Assembly (NCBI GenBank): GCA_030710605.1
Contig: CP092863.1
Location: 114,514,010-114,578,009, forward strand
Reading direction: 5' to 3'
DNA length: 64,000 bases
Source: Cordylochernes scorpioides
Lineage: Eukaryota; Arthropoda; Arachnida; Pseudoscorpiones; Chernetidae
Below, piece by piece: positions 9,887 to 20,639 of this stretch. The notes under the pieces were generated by a model. That model was not told the DNA's origin and made no database searches. It was given only the letters and a program-made list of their open reading frames with translations. The position numbers and the translations under genes are program-made. Within the stretch, counting starts at the first letter, position 1, and the number at the start of each line of letters is the position of its first letter.

Positions 9887-10096
9887 TGCAATGTTTCCAC
9901 AGATAAGACTTGAAAATAGAATATATTTTTTAATGCCAAGAAACAAACAAAGTTAAAACAATTCCATATTAGAAAAATAATCAACTGCTAAAAACACAAA
10001 CACTATATATATGCATATATACGCAATTATCATCATCAACTCTGTGACAACAAATAAATAAAAACAAATATTAAATTAATTCGCCAATACATCACA
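9887..10096 (-). repeat. 3' LTR of Gypsy copy 1
   Basis: 210 bp, nearly identical to 15425-15634. Followed inward by a purine-rich tract on the minus strand (complement of 10097-10111), the expected plus-strand primer. Confidence 0.9.
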
Positions 10097-10107
10097 CCAT
10101 CTTCCTC

Positions 10108-11317
10108 CTACAAGCCTTGATATCGCACAGGAGGTCTCCGATCCCTTGGAGGGTTTCTTCTTGGCAGTGGCCTCTCCTCCGTCCGGGCTTCTTTGTCTGA
10201 GGAACACGCGGATTCCCTTGGGCTGCTTCCAATCTCCACACCTTGGTCCCCGGACACTGGATCCTGCGGCAATCCAGCTCTTTCCGACGAAAACGATTCT
10301 CTGTCCCTCCGGCTGTTCATACTCTCAGGAGCCATCCATATTGGGTCATCTTCCTCCTCTCTTTTCTCTCTGGCCTCATCTCCCTCTTCACCACTAGTCC
10401 ATCTTCTCCTTATCTGATCTCGGTGGTAGGTCTTCACCTGTCCATTTATCAAAACTGTATAGACTCTGCTCCCCTTTCTGCCCACTATTCTTTCTGGAAT
10501 CCATCCGACACCTCTAAAATTCTTACACCACACCTTATCGTCCACCTCGAACTCCTCTTGGCCTCTTCCTCGATTATACCTCATCTGCCTGGCCTGTCGT
10601 TCCCTCACCCTATTGTCCAGGCTCTGGTGTATCAATGTCAGTCTGGTCCGCAGAGACCGACCCATAAACAGCTCTGATGGGGTCTTCCCAGTTGTCTCAT
10701 GCGGCGTGCATCGATACGTGAGGAGAATTCTTGACAGTGTATCTTGAATGGTATCTTCAAACTTCCTTTTATTTTTTTCCAAGGCCATCTTTATCAATTG
10801 AACCGCTCTTTCCGCTAAACCATTACTCTGTGGTTACAGTTTGTCTGACTCCATTTCTCTCAAAAAAACTCTTTATCGCTACCCCTGTAAACTGTGGGCC
10901 ATTATCCAACACCACCTTCTCTGGTAACCCATACGCTGAAAACAATCTTCTTAACTGCTCAATCGTCTTTCTTGCGGTTATCTCTCTCATCGGGATCGCC
11001 TCGACCCATTTTGAGTGGCTATCCACCACAATTAACAAATTCACTCCATCTTTAAATGCAAAATCCATATGGATCCGTTGCCAGGGCCTGGTTGCCCACA
11101 CCCACGGTCTCCAGTTTACTTTACTTGGGCCTGTCTGAGTTTGCTGGCAATTTTTACACCCATTTACCATGCATTCAATCTGGTTGTCAAGATTCGGCCA
11201 CCAAAAATGCGACCTAGCAACCGCCTTCATTTTGCCCATCCCCGAATGGGTCTCGTGTAGACAACTCAACATATTTTTCCTAAGAGAAGACGGGATGATC
11301 ACTCGCATTCCCCACAC
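10108..11317 (-). pseudogene. Gypsy copy 1 integrase region
   Basis: Two overlapping pieces (10823-11317 and 10108-10797). The first has the zinc-binding histidines/cysteines (LHETH, CKNCQQ) and catalytic aspartates in VDSHSKW and DNGPQFTG. The second begins after the catalytic Glu region and carries a GPY/F-like segment (GVGWIPER) and a charged tail. A roughly 14-base deletion relative to copy 2, around 10838, breaks the frame between them. The integrase inserts the cDNA into the genome in working elements; this one cannot be made whole. Confidence 0.9.
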
Positions 11318-12741
11318 ACAATAAGCATTCCCCGTCCATAGTTAACTCCAACTTTCTCTGAAAGTAGGGTCTGAGGTATTCCCCAACTCTTTCAGGCCAG
11401 CCTTGCTGCGTATAGCGCTTCACCACTGACAATACTTCATCTTTTTTAGTTTCCACACCTATTTCTGCTGCTGTAACCGGCAAATCTTCCACGTATGATA
11501 ATATGAACGTTTGATTCAAAACCGGTGTTTCGTCACTCTCTACTGGCAACCGTGAGAGAAGGTCTGCGTTTCCATGATCTTGAGTTCTTCGGAATTTAAT
11601 TTCATATGTATAAGCCGCCAAAGTCAGTCCCCATCTCTGCAATCTTGAAGTAGACAAAGTGGGAATCCCTGCTCTCGGCCCCAAAATAGACACCAGGGGT
11701 TTATGATCTGTAATCAGGGTAAATTGTCTTCCATAGATAAACTGGTGGAACTTAGTTACACCATATATTATTGCTAGAGCTTCTCTTTCTATTTGTGAAT
11801 AATTACGTTCGGCCCCGGAAAGTGTTCGTGAGGCAAACATGATTGGTTTCTCTTGGCCCTCGATAACATGGGACAGCACCGCCCCCACTCCAATCTGAGA
11901 TGCGTCCGTGGCCAAAGATAAAGGTAACGTGGTATCATATGGCACCAACACTTTCTCGGAGGTAATTCTCCTTTTACACTCCGAGATCGCCTCCTCACAC
12001 TCCCCTGTCCACTTCCAATAACTATTCTTTTTCAGCAGCTTGTGAAGTGGCTCCAACAGCTCTGGCAAATTCGGAATAAACTTTCCATAATAGTTCACTA
12101 ATCCCAGAAAAGATCTCAATTCCGAGACATTTGTCGGGCTTTTGGCTTTCTGTAGCCCTTGTATCTTGTCCTCTAAAGGCCGAATACCATCTTCTTTGAT
12201 GAGATGTCCCAAATACTGTATTTCTCTTCGCAGAAATTCACATTTTTCCCTTTTTTAATTTTATGTTGTGCTTCTGCAACCGAACAAAAATAGTTTTTAA
12301 TACTGCCATATGTTCCTCCACTGACGCCGTGGATACGAGTACATCGTCAATGTAACAAATAACCCCATTAATTCCCGCCAATATTCTATCCATAACTGAC
12401 TGAAAAAAACTAGGGGCATTTGCCAATCCAAAAGGCATTCTTTTAAACCTAAAAAGCCCCTTATGCGTATTAATAGTCAGGAGTGGCTGGGTGCTAGGGT
12501 TTACCTCTAATTGAAGGTATGCATTGCTCAGATCTAGTTTAGAAAAATACTTCCCTCTAGCCAATACGGAAAACAGGTCCTGCTGAGTACGCAGCGGATA
12601 GGCCGCAGTATCCAAAAATCTATTTAAAGTCACTTTGAAATCACAGCAAATCCTAAACTCTTTATTCTTCTTGGGCACAACCACCACTGGAGTTGCCCAC
12701 TTGCTGCTGGGTACTTGATACAAGTAGTCCTTCTCCACCAT
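11280..12741 (-). pseudogene. Gypsy copy 1 reverse transcriptase-RNase H
   Basis: Two frames (12238-12741 and 11280-12212). The first carries the RT fingers/palm with FRICCDF, LDLSNAYLQ and the active-site box CYIDDVL. The second has the connection and RNase H domains with ATDASQIGVGAVLSH and TDHKPLV. A one-base insertion in an A/T run near 12250 separates them. In the family this enzyme copies element RNA into cDNA in cytoplasmic particles. Confidence 0.9.
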
Positions 12742-13126
12742 TCTTTCTAGTACCCTCGTTTACCGCCGTTCTAATTGCAAAGGGAACTGGTCGGGCCTTA
12801 TGAAATATGGGGTTTACATCCTGAATATTCACTGCAAACGTGAATCCCTTTATCGGATCTGTTGTCTCCCCAAACACAACCTGGTGTTCACTCTATAATT
12901 CCGCCAACGTGTCCTCCAAAGGCATCTGATTCACAAAATAATTTCCAATTTTCAAAGCATTGATCCATTCTCTCCCCAACAAGGCCTTCCTTTCTCCTCT
13001 CACCACGACAGCTCTAAGCTTAGCGATCGTTCCCCGAAAATCGACCTTGACATCTATTTCACCCAGAATCGGTACCACAGTTCCGTCATAGGTCTTAACA
13101 ATTATTCCCGCTTCTTTTACCTGCAT
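12662..13126 (-). pseudogene. Gypsy copy 1 protease C-part and linker to RT
   Basis: Frames 12893-13126 and 12662-12877 contain LLGREWINAL, the second conserved block of retroviral-type aspartic proteases, then the linker to RT. A stop separates them near 12895 (Gln codon in copy 2). The protease N-part, with DTGS, lies beyond the LINE insertion at 14309-14842. Confidence 0.8.
13117..13125. repeat. LINE target-site duplication, left
   Basis: TTACCTGCA, repeated at 14335-14343. The second Gypsy copy has it once (30778-30786), which proves the insertion. Confidence 0.9.
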
Positions 13127-14334
13127 AATGTAGCTGCTGTACTGTCCGTGAGGTCAAGAGACGTACGGACCTCTATGGTGTTGACCTCTTGGCGGAACGA
13201 CTTGGAAGTCGGACTCGGGCCCCCCCACTAAGGCAAAGTGGATCAACTTCAGGGGGGATGTGGATCTTGAAACTCTACATAATTACTTTGAAAACTGGTC
13301 TCTGAGGCTTAATCCTGCAAAATCTGTACATTGCTGTTTCCATCTTAACAATCACAGAGCTGAAAGAAAACTCAAACTATTTATCAATAACTCTCAGATA
13401 ACTCACAGCGAACATCCCAAATACCTAGGCATTCATCTTGACCGCACTCTCACCTTCAAAACTCATCTCACCAAGTTAAAGGGGAAACTATCATCACGTA
13501 ACAATATCCTCCATAAGCTGGCCGGCTCTTCCTGGGGCAGTGATGCCAACACCCTGCGTACTTCTGCCTTGGCATTGATCTTCTCCACGGCTGAGTATTG
13601 TGCTCCAGTCTGGGAGGGGAGCTGCCACACGAAGCTAATAGACACACAACTAAATTCTACCTTACGAATTATAACAGGGGTTTGCCAACCTACAAGAATC
13701 GACTGGCTTCCAGTTCTTGCTCACATCTCTCCGCCTGAGCTACGCAGAAAGGAAGCCACCAAGAAAATGTACCAAAAACTCTTGGATTCACCCGACCTCG
13801 AAATTAACCCAATCCTACAGTTTCCCCCAAAACATAGACTAAAATCAAGGAATCCGATATGGTCCAGAGGAAACCAACTTCTCTCCCAAAATTTTAATAT
13901 CTCAGAAGCATGGACAAATTCCTGGATCAGCTCCGATATCCCAAACAAGAACCTCATCACAAGCCCAAGTGTCAAGATCCCAGGTTTTTCCCTCCCTCGA
14001 CGAGAATGGGTGCTTCTAAACCGCTTTAGGACAGGACAGGGAAGGTGTGCAGAGCTGATGAAGTTATGGGGCTACACCAAAGATCCAAATTGTGCCTGCA
14101 ACGTCCCACAATCAATGTCCCATATACTAGATGACTGCCCGCTGTACAAATTCAATGGAGGAATCTCCAATCTCCACTCTGTTACCCCGGAAGCCCTGAA
14201 CTGGCTGAAGGCCTTGCCTCTCAGACTTTAATGACCGAGAAGTCCTCACTTCTTTTTTCTAGATTTGATTCATTTTGTCTCCTCTCTTATTGTAAAGACG
14301 TTGCTGTATCACCTCATAAGCATAAATAAATAAA
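13126..14334 (+). mobile_element. Jockey-like LINE fragment inside the Gypsy element
   Basis: 1209 bp with a 9-bp target duplication and a short TAAA-repeat tail (14322-14334). The first 130 bases are GC-rich non-RT sequence with an internal inverted repeat, then the RT C-terminal half. So this is either a 5'-truncated or an internally deleted copy. Absent from Gypsy copy 2. Confidence 0.9.
13236..14231 (+). pseudogene. Jockey-type reverse transcriptase, C-terminal part
   Basis: An open frame of over 320 codons with no methionine start. It begins in the RT thumb-side region (LHNYFENWSLRLNPAKS, PKYLGIHLDRTLTFKTHL), then TAEYCAPVW, and ends in the cysteine/histidine motif CACN...SMSHILDDC typical of Jockey-clade C-termini. 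The catalytic FADD-type box is missing, so it is an inactive remnant, although the frame itself is unbroken to the TAA at 14229-14231. Its integrity suggests a recent insertion. It reads opposite to the Gypsy element it interrupts. Confidence 0.85.
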
Positions 14335-15307
14335 TTACCTGCACGTCTGGGAGGTATCTCTTGAAATCCTTCTCCGATATTAAAGTCAGACAGCTACCCG
14401 TATCGATTTCAAAAGTCATCAAAGTGTCCTCTACTCTCATCTTAATCACATAGGGAGGGTCATTCGTAGCATACTTGACTCTATAATCATACGTCCTCAT
14501 GAAGACCATTCTTTGAACGGATTCTTCCTCCTCCTGATCCTCGATTTGATTAATCTTTCTCTGGTTCAGAAACCGGCTCACCTGTCTTTCGCTTGTATGT
14601 TCCCCACGGCTCCTGCAGATGGTTACCAAGTGACCTCTTTTCCCGCATCTGAAACAGGTCGCCTCTCTAAATCTGCATAAGTCTTTATGCAACCTCCCGC
14701 AATGTATGCACTTTCTCTTTTGCTCTCTATTATATCTATTCCCGACTTCTGCGCGTATTTTGTCCACGCTATCTGCAGGCTCATTGACATGGAATATTCT
14801 GGTATTTTTTTTCTGCAGCCTCCATCGACAACGCAATTTCAACTACTCTTGCCAACGGCACATCTCCTTCAGACAAGATCCTCCTCTGGATTTTTGCATT
14901 TCTCAATCCGCACACCAATTTGTCTCTTAAGGATTCCTTTAAAAATTTGCCAAATCCACACGTTGAGGCTAGCCGCTTGATTTCCACCAGATATTCTGAA
15001 ACACTTTCCGTTTCCTTTTGTATTCTTCCAAAAAACATGAATCTCTCTACGATTATAGATCGCCTTGGGGAAAAATATTCAACCAGTTTCTCAATCAATT
15101 CTTCATATTTATACTCTTTAGGCACCTTTGGCTACATAGATTTTTCAATGTTTCATACGCCTTCCCACCAATTAGCGTCAACAAATAGGCTTTTTTCTTT
15201 TCTTCACTTGCTTCTTCTAGAATTAGAAACTGCTCCAAACGCTCGATAAATGAGCAAAAATTTTCATTTTTTTCTTCAAATTCTCTAAAATGGTAATGAG
15301 CCATCAT
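14309..15307 (-). pseudogene. Gypsy copy 1 gag and protease N-part
   Basis: Gag starts at 15307 (MMAHYHF). Frames 15095-15307, 14781-15125 and 14309-14842 cover capsid-like sequence (SPRRSIIVERFMFF, VSEYLVEIKRLA), two zinc knuckles (CIHCGRLH..., then CFRCGKRGHLVTIC of CX2CX4HX4C type) and the protease active site FEIDTGS. Single-base indels at about 15120 and in a T run at about 14808 shift the frame. Comparison with copy 2 suggests the family encodes gag-pro-pol as one frame without programmed frameshifting. Confidence 0.85.
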
Positions 15308-15412
15308 GAAATAATTTTTCTTATGTAAATTTCCAATAACTTATTACTTCTTTAATATTAAACAAAATTATTCATATTACCCTATACCATCGCTTGGGTA
15401 CTTACTCTTAAA

Positions 15413-15423
15413 CCTCGTCGCCA
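15413..15423 (-). promoter_or_regulatory. Gypsy primer-binding site, tRNA-Ser(GCT)-like
   Basis: On the minus strand, TGGCGACGAGG lies one base after the 5' LTR. It matches the 3' end of arthropod tRNA-Ser(GCU), whose acceptor strand ends CCUCGUCG plus CCA. Copy 2 carries one substitution. Confidence 0.75.
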
Positions 15424-15424
15424 A

Positions 15425-15634
15425 TGCAATGTTTCCACAGATAAGACTTGAAAATAGAATATATTTTTTAATGCCAAGAAACAAACAAAGTTAAAACAAT
15501 TCCATATTAGAAAAATAATCAACTGCTGAAAACACAAACACTATATATATGCATATATACACAATTATCATCATCAACTCTGTGACAACAAATAAATAAA
15601 AACAAATATTAAATTAATTCGCCAATACATCACA
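15425..15634 (-). repeat. 5' LTR of Gypsy copy 1
   Basis: 210 bp, TG...CA on the minus strand, near-identical to 9887-10096, so the insertion is young relative to its coding damage. Confidence 0.9.
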
Positions 15635-15925
15635 GTGGATATTTTCGGACAGGCCGCTCAGTCGAGCTCCGTTGTCATCTCACGGCGGCCTTCGTGGCCG
15701 CCGTTTTGGTTCCTCTCTGCCTCCGCGGCTTCATGCAGGACGCCGAGCTTTCCTCAGTTAATCCTCAACTTTCCCCGGGTCCTGGTGCCACGTGAGACGT
15801 ACTAGGAGAGCGTCTTTTGATCCCAAACTTTGTCCTTACTGTCCCGTGCGGACTTCCCACTCTGCACGCCACTCAACCCCGACAGCTTTCAACTCACTTG
15901 TTGGCTTACCCGGGTTTATGACATA
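15635..15925. repeat. GC-rich repeat R, right part
   Basis: Includes a strong hairpin ACGGCGGCC-TTCGT-GGCCGCCGT (15682-15704). Ends at TTACCCGGGTTTATGACA. No gene seen; the short open frames are not conserved proteins. Confidence 0.65.
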
Positions 15926-15944
15926 TATATATTATATTAAAAAT

Positions 15945-16385
15945 AAAAAAGCATATCCCATGAACGCTCACATGAACATTTTAGATAGCAGAGCGCCATC
16001 TAGTGGAATAAAAATCAATTAAACGTTGATTTTAGGTTTGTTCCTTAATATTTAGCCATCATGTTTTTATAATAAATCCAGAAAAGCAAACTACGTACGC
16101 GTTTCGGGTTGTTGGTCCTCGTCAGTGTGGTACATGTTTTTCACTATTTGTCTTAATTTTTTTCATGCAAACACATATAAACAAAAAAGGCACATCTTGA
16201 CTGCACACATGAATTCCATCAAATGGAACAAAATTCAACTAAACGTTGATTCAACTTGTTCGGTTATTTTGGCCAATCCATTTTCTTGATAAATCAAGAA
16301 AAGCTAACCATGTACGCGTTTCGGACTCTTGGCCCTTGTCACGGTGGTGCAGGTTTATTTCTCTTTTTTTTAACTTTTTTTCCAG
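15945..16385. repeat. Repeat J, two tandem diverged units with hammerhead-like ends
   Basis: Unit 1 (15945-16145) and unit 2 (16150-16385) share GCACAT/GCATAT, a CCATC...GGAATAAAA box, AACGTTGATT, a TTGATAAAT-like box, TACGCGTTTCGG and the complement of a CUGACGA-like box (16101-16125; 16318-16342). A third copy is at 44545-44775 (inverted, without the hammerhead-like end). Likely Penelope-related remnants. Confidence 0.55.
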
Positions 16386-18136
16386 ACACACATAAATAAT
16401 GATAAATAAAATTTACATTCAGGCGAACTTAGCATAAGACACCCTAGCTTAAATAGAAATCTAATTTACTTTCGGGTCTCTCTTGTAGATGGTCTCTTAT
16501 TGGAGGTTGGCTAAGTTGGTCGCTTAGGAGAGTTTTTTTTTTACTGTATCCAAACGTTAATTAAGAACCCCCCCATCGTTATTATTGATTGCTCTCTATA
16601 TTGTTTTAATTTGCATCAGAGGATGAATATAAATTACACCCACATTTCAATAGAGCAATTTCGGGTTACATTAGAGAAAAACCCTCAAAATGGTGAATCA
16701 ATATCCTTAAAAACAAATTTAAAATAATTACCCCCTTAACTATTCACCTTGATTTGATGTGGTTGGATAATTATAAATTTTTAAAGTGGTAGCAATTAAC
16801 CCCCCCTTTCCCTATTTCCACATAAAGAAGAAGAAAAAAAAAGAACATCTAAATTCGAAAGACAATTAAATTAATTTCAAGCCACAAATTATTCATATTT
16901 ATTTAAATGAAATGGAAATTAAATCGTTTGTAAAATTCTTAGAAAGCCTTTTCAAATGTTCGTCTGCTTTTTTTCTTCTTCGTCTTCTTTCTGAATCGTC
17001 TGCGGTTTTACAATTAAGAGCGGGAAAACTTTTCCCGCCTTTTTTTTTTTAAGATTTCGTCTGATAGCATTAAAACTTTCGTTTGCTTTTCCGGAAAATT
17101 TTTTAAAAGAGTTTTCGGTCAAAATTAAAATATGTTGAAAATTAATTTTCTCTAAAAATTACAGTGTTTCCTATATTCTCAATTTTAAAATGGGAGATCA
17201 GTTGAAAATTTTTAAAAGGGACTTTTGTAAATGGAGCCAATTTAAATTTCCATTAAATTGTGTTTGATGTTTATTTTAATGTGTTTAGAGATATTATCGT
17301 TTGATCATGTTTAAAATCAACAGAAGATTCTTTTGATCTGAATTAAAATGATTTCAAAGATGACATGATGCCATCTATCGGAATAAATTACAGTTAAACT
17401 TGTAATAGCTTTTTGTTATTTTGAAAATGTGAATTTTGAAATTGAAAATTTGAAAATTAATGTGTTGAAATTGACTATTGCAGATATTACTACGATATTT
17501 GATATGCAGATATTTTCATAGTTTTAGTATTGTCTATGCAAATTGACATCTCTTGTCTATATAGCGTGGCCTTGTTGGATTGTTGAGTAGGCTAGTGGTT
17601 ATTGGATAGTGGCGTGATCACATAGAATTTGTCATTCTTTTATTGTTTTATATCTTTAGGTAATAAAGGATCTTTCTCCTTTTCTACGAATCTATAAATT
17701 TCCCAACATAATGATTTTTTTAAATGTTTCACTAGATGGCGCTACAAAACAATGTATTTGAATAAAAAGGCATATATTGGATCAAAATATAATTTATTTT
17801 ACCAATATTTGTCTTTTTATTTAAAAATTTATTTATGGATTGCTCTATTTTCCAAACAATATATATGTATTGTTTTGTGAAACAATCGCGGTAATGGTGT
17901 GGTAAGTTGGAAGTATGCAAAGAGGAGACAGGAACAAACACCCGTAGATCGGAGAGGAGATAGAGAAGGACCGAGGACCACCCTTGGAACAACTGGCGTG
18001 GAGACCAACTCGATTGGAACTATCCCCAGATCATCACATCCAGATTTTTTAAACTCTTCTCAGTAGGATAAATTATTCCTCAGGAGGAAAGGGGTTGAGA
18101 CGGGAATTTTTTTTACGGAATGTTTATTTTAGAAAA
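16386..18136. other. AT-rich sequence without recognised genes
   Basis: 16386-17730 shows nothing identifiable. 17730-17743 is CACTAGATGGCGCT (CTCF-like). 17765-17815 is a family-F end (GGCATATATTGG...ACCAATATTT). 17880-18100 is mixed-composition unique sequence. Confidence 0.5.
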
Positions 18137-18515
18137 CTGGACATATGGTCACTTAGGGTTGTTCTGACCGGGGAGTTTTTTCTTCCCTCATACTTCCACA
18201 CAGTCTATCTTCATTTACATATTTCTAAATATTATGGACGTATATACAATCTAAATATTGGAATAATCGCGTTTTTTAATTTATCGTTTAATTATTGATA
18301 GAAAAAGACAACGTTTTTATTATTATTATTATTATTATTTTCCCTAGTACACTTAGTACAGGCCATGATAATCATAGTGGGTAGAAGCTGGAGTCTTCTT
18401 TTACTGTAAGTCCAGAAGGCCGGACATATGGGACCTAGGGTTGTTCTGACCAGGGAGTTTTCTCTTCCCTCATACTTCCACACTGTCTATCTTTATTTAC
18501 ATATTTCTATGTAAT
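18137..18515. repeat. Repeat I, two direct copies with a TTA microsatellite
   Basis: Two copies of GGTTGTTCTGACC...GGGAGTTTT...CTTCCCTCATACTTCCACAC...TATTTACATATTTCTA (18138-18245 and 18418-18512) flank (TTA)n at about 18316-18340. Diverged copies are at 9060-9170, 19330-19400 and 55440-55510 (inverted). Confidence 0.65.
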
Positions 18516-19561
18516 ATTTGAAAGATTACACTTTAGAATCCTATCGACTCACTGTAACGTTGAAGTTATCACTGTAACGTTTGGACGATTACCTTTTGAG
18601 ATGGGTTGAGTTGATTGTTAATTGTGGTGGGCGCAGTCGTATTTGCTGAGTTGGTAAGGTATTCATACAGGGGAAAAAACGAGGACACAGAATTGAATTG
18701 AAATAGGCCAGTGATCTAGGGAGAAAGGGGTTGAAGCTATTTTTGCGGATTTGACTATTAACTATGGCTGTTCACATTATTGAGGATTGGACTTATCTGA
18801 TGGTTGAGAAGATGGGTGATGGCTCCAAACTGGTCTCAACGGCGGCGAGCTCCTGACTAGTCTCAATGGTGCCACGTTCCTGACTAACTAAACTGAGTTC
18901 GCGATATAACACGAAAACTTCTCAGGGTTTTGATTGGCTGGTGGTTGTCTCGTGTAAGCTTTCCATTGGTTCCTAGCTAATCCTCCTGGACTCTGATTGG
19001 ATCTTTGCTAATCCTTTGTTCTTGACTTGTTCTGACATGATCCCGGAAGGACTAGGTTCTTGAACCCAGTTTTATGAGTTCCTGGATAATAAAACCTGCT
19101 AATGACTGCTTCCTCTTTGATGGCCTTTCTCTCTAAACCTTTCTCCCAGATTTCTAAGCCTTGTTTTTATTAAAATCTTTAGATTATACATTGCATACAT
19201 ATTGTGGTGGGCTTACATCCAGTTATGTACAAATTATGACATCTATATATTATGGACGCATATAAAATTTAAATATTGGAATGATCGAGTTTTTTAAAAT
19301 CGAATTTATAGAAAATGACAACGTATTTATTTATATTATATTATCCCTAGTACATGTGGTACAGGCCATGATAATCATAGTGAGTAATTTGGCGACTTCT
19401 TTTACAGTAATTACACCACATATATACACATGTAGAAAGCGTAGTACGACTTTTTCACTTAAAAATGTGTCAGAGCCCCGTTTGGTTAGTTGCGCTCGCT
19501 GGCAGGGTTGTACTTTTGCAAAATACGGGGGCCATTGAAGCATTTTTGAGATTTAAAAAAA
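18516..19561. other. Unclassified, moderately complex sequence
   Basis: No coding or RNA gene recognised. Includes a direct repeat TCACTGTAACGTTGAAGTTA/TCACTGTAACGTTTGGACG at 18548-18595 and a segment rich in GATTGG/CTAATCC (18930-19030). Confidence 0.4.
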
Positions 19562-19639
19562 GTGTCCATTGTGGGATTCGATCCCGGGTCGTAACGTTTG
19601 AAAACTAACGGTTTAGACCATTCGTTCACAGACCCCCTA
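19562..19639 (-). other. tRNA-like (SINE head-like) sequence
   Basis: Minus strand has an A-box-like TGGTCTAAACCG and a B-box GGATCGAATCC about 40 bases apart, ending TGGACAC. Related to 24431-24508. The acceptor stem does not close, so it is scored as a tRNA-derived repeat, not a tRNA gene. The copy in the other block is 36005-36081. Confidence 0.55.
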
Positions 19640-19975
19640 CAACAAGGTACCAAAAATGAGAAAGAAAATTTAAATATAAAATTAAAATAACGCTAGATGG
19701 CGTGGGAATTTCCGAGCAGAAGAATAGAGGCAGACGATAAATTGCGCGGGAACGCCCGGGGGAGAGATTGCCGCCATTTTTAATAGCCAGGCCGGAACCT
19801 CCAATTATTTATATCTGGCACCACCGACAGCTCTTTTAGATCTTCACAATTGCGGTTTGCTCTATTCATGATCTCATATCTACCTTTTTTATCTTTTAAA
19901 ACCAAACAATACCAAAAGCTTTCGGGTAATATCCCCTTTTCACAAATATACACCATATGTAAATTAAGCCCCTTA

Positions 19976-20639
19976 TCTATATATATATATATAAACATGA
20001 ATGTGTGTGTGTGTGTTCTCTATAGATTTAAAAACCATACATCCAATCGCCGTGAAATTTTGGGATATTATTAGGTATATCCCCGGAAAGGTTTTCGAAA
20101 AATAATTTCTTGAATATCCTTAGAGTTATTTGCAGATTTGTAGCTTTAACTCGCAAGCAGCGCCACCTTGCGACGGAGATAGGCTTAGGTCTGCCCCACC
20201 CCGTGATGTAATCGTCCGGCCGCCGGCCGGATGGACAGTCCAAGTACCCACCGACCAATCAGAAGGGTCAAGATGTCCTGGCGCGCGGGGGCAGAGTTGG
20301 TGACACAGCTGTGCCAAGTAGACAAGAAAAAAGCCTCGCGGGGACATGATTTTATTCAACTTATCGAGTATTTTCAAGGGACCGGGAAAAAACGTTCATT
20401 AGATAAAACGATGATTTTGTAATGTAGAAAATTAGGAAAGCCAAAATTCAGAATGACACGGCACACAGGGACCGGGAAAAAATGATCACTTTATCAAGAG
20501 ATTCAAATTTACGAGTTTCAAATTATCAAAATATATCTATTATTTTTTAATAAATTTATAGAGATTTGTTTTAACAAATGTTCGTTAGACAAACCTTTAC
20601 TCGGGTAAAACCACAGGCGAAGCCGGGTACATCCGCTAG
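19976..20639 (+). mobile_element. Non-autonomous Helitron H2, polymorphic
   Basis: 664 bp, beginning TCTATATATATATATATAAA and ending GGCGAAGCCGGGTACATCCG then CTAG, inserted between A and T. The corresponding place in the other block (36424/36425) reads CCCCTTA|TTAAATACAT with no insert and no target duplication, which is diagnostic of Helitron insertion. Non-coding. Confidence 0.9.

Larger units (their letters stand above)
9887..15634 (-). mobile_element. Ty3/Gypsy LTR retrotransposon, copy 1
   Basis: 5748 bp including a 1209-bp LINE insertion. LTRs of 210 bp (TG...CA when read on the minus strand) and a 5-bp target duplication GTGGA (9882-9886 and 15635-15639). Domain order gag-protease-RT-RNase H-integrase with YIDD and a GPY/F-like C-terminus places it in Metaviridae-type Gypsy elements, near the Mag-like group. 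No envelope gene. Several frameshifts make it inactive. Confidence 0.95.

Noticed and set aside
10146-10677. Plus-strand open frames of 74-144 codons across the Gypsy integrase
   Set aside because: They are antisense shadows of the integrase C-terminus, without start context or known domains.
9887-15634. Endogenous retrovirus with envelope
   Set aside because: No frame for an envelope lies between integrase and the 3' LTR; the element is a plain Gypsy retrotransposon.
19562-19639. Functional tRNA gene
   Set aside because: A and B boxes are present but the acceptor stem does not pair, and two related sequences occur in the window, as for a tRNA-derived repeat.
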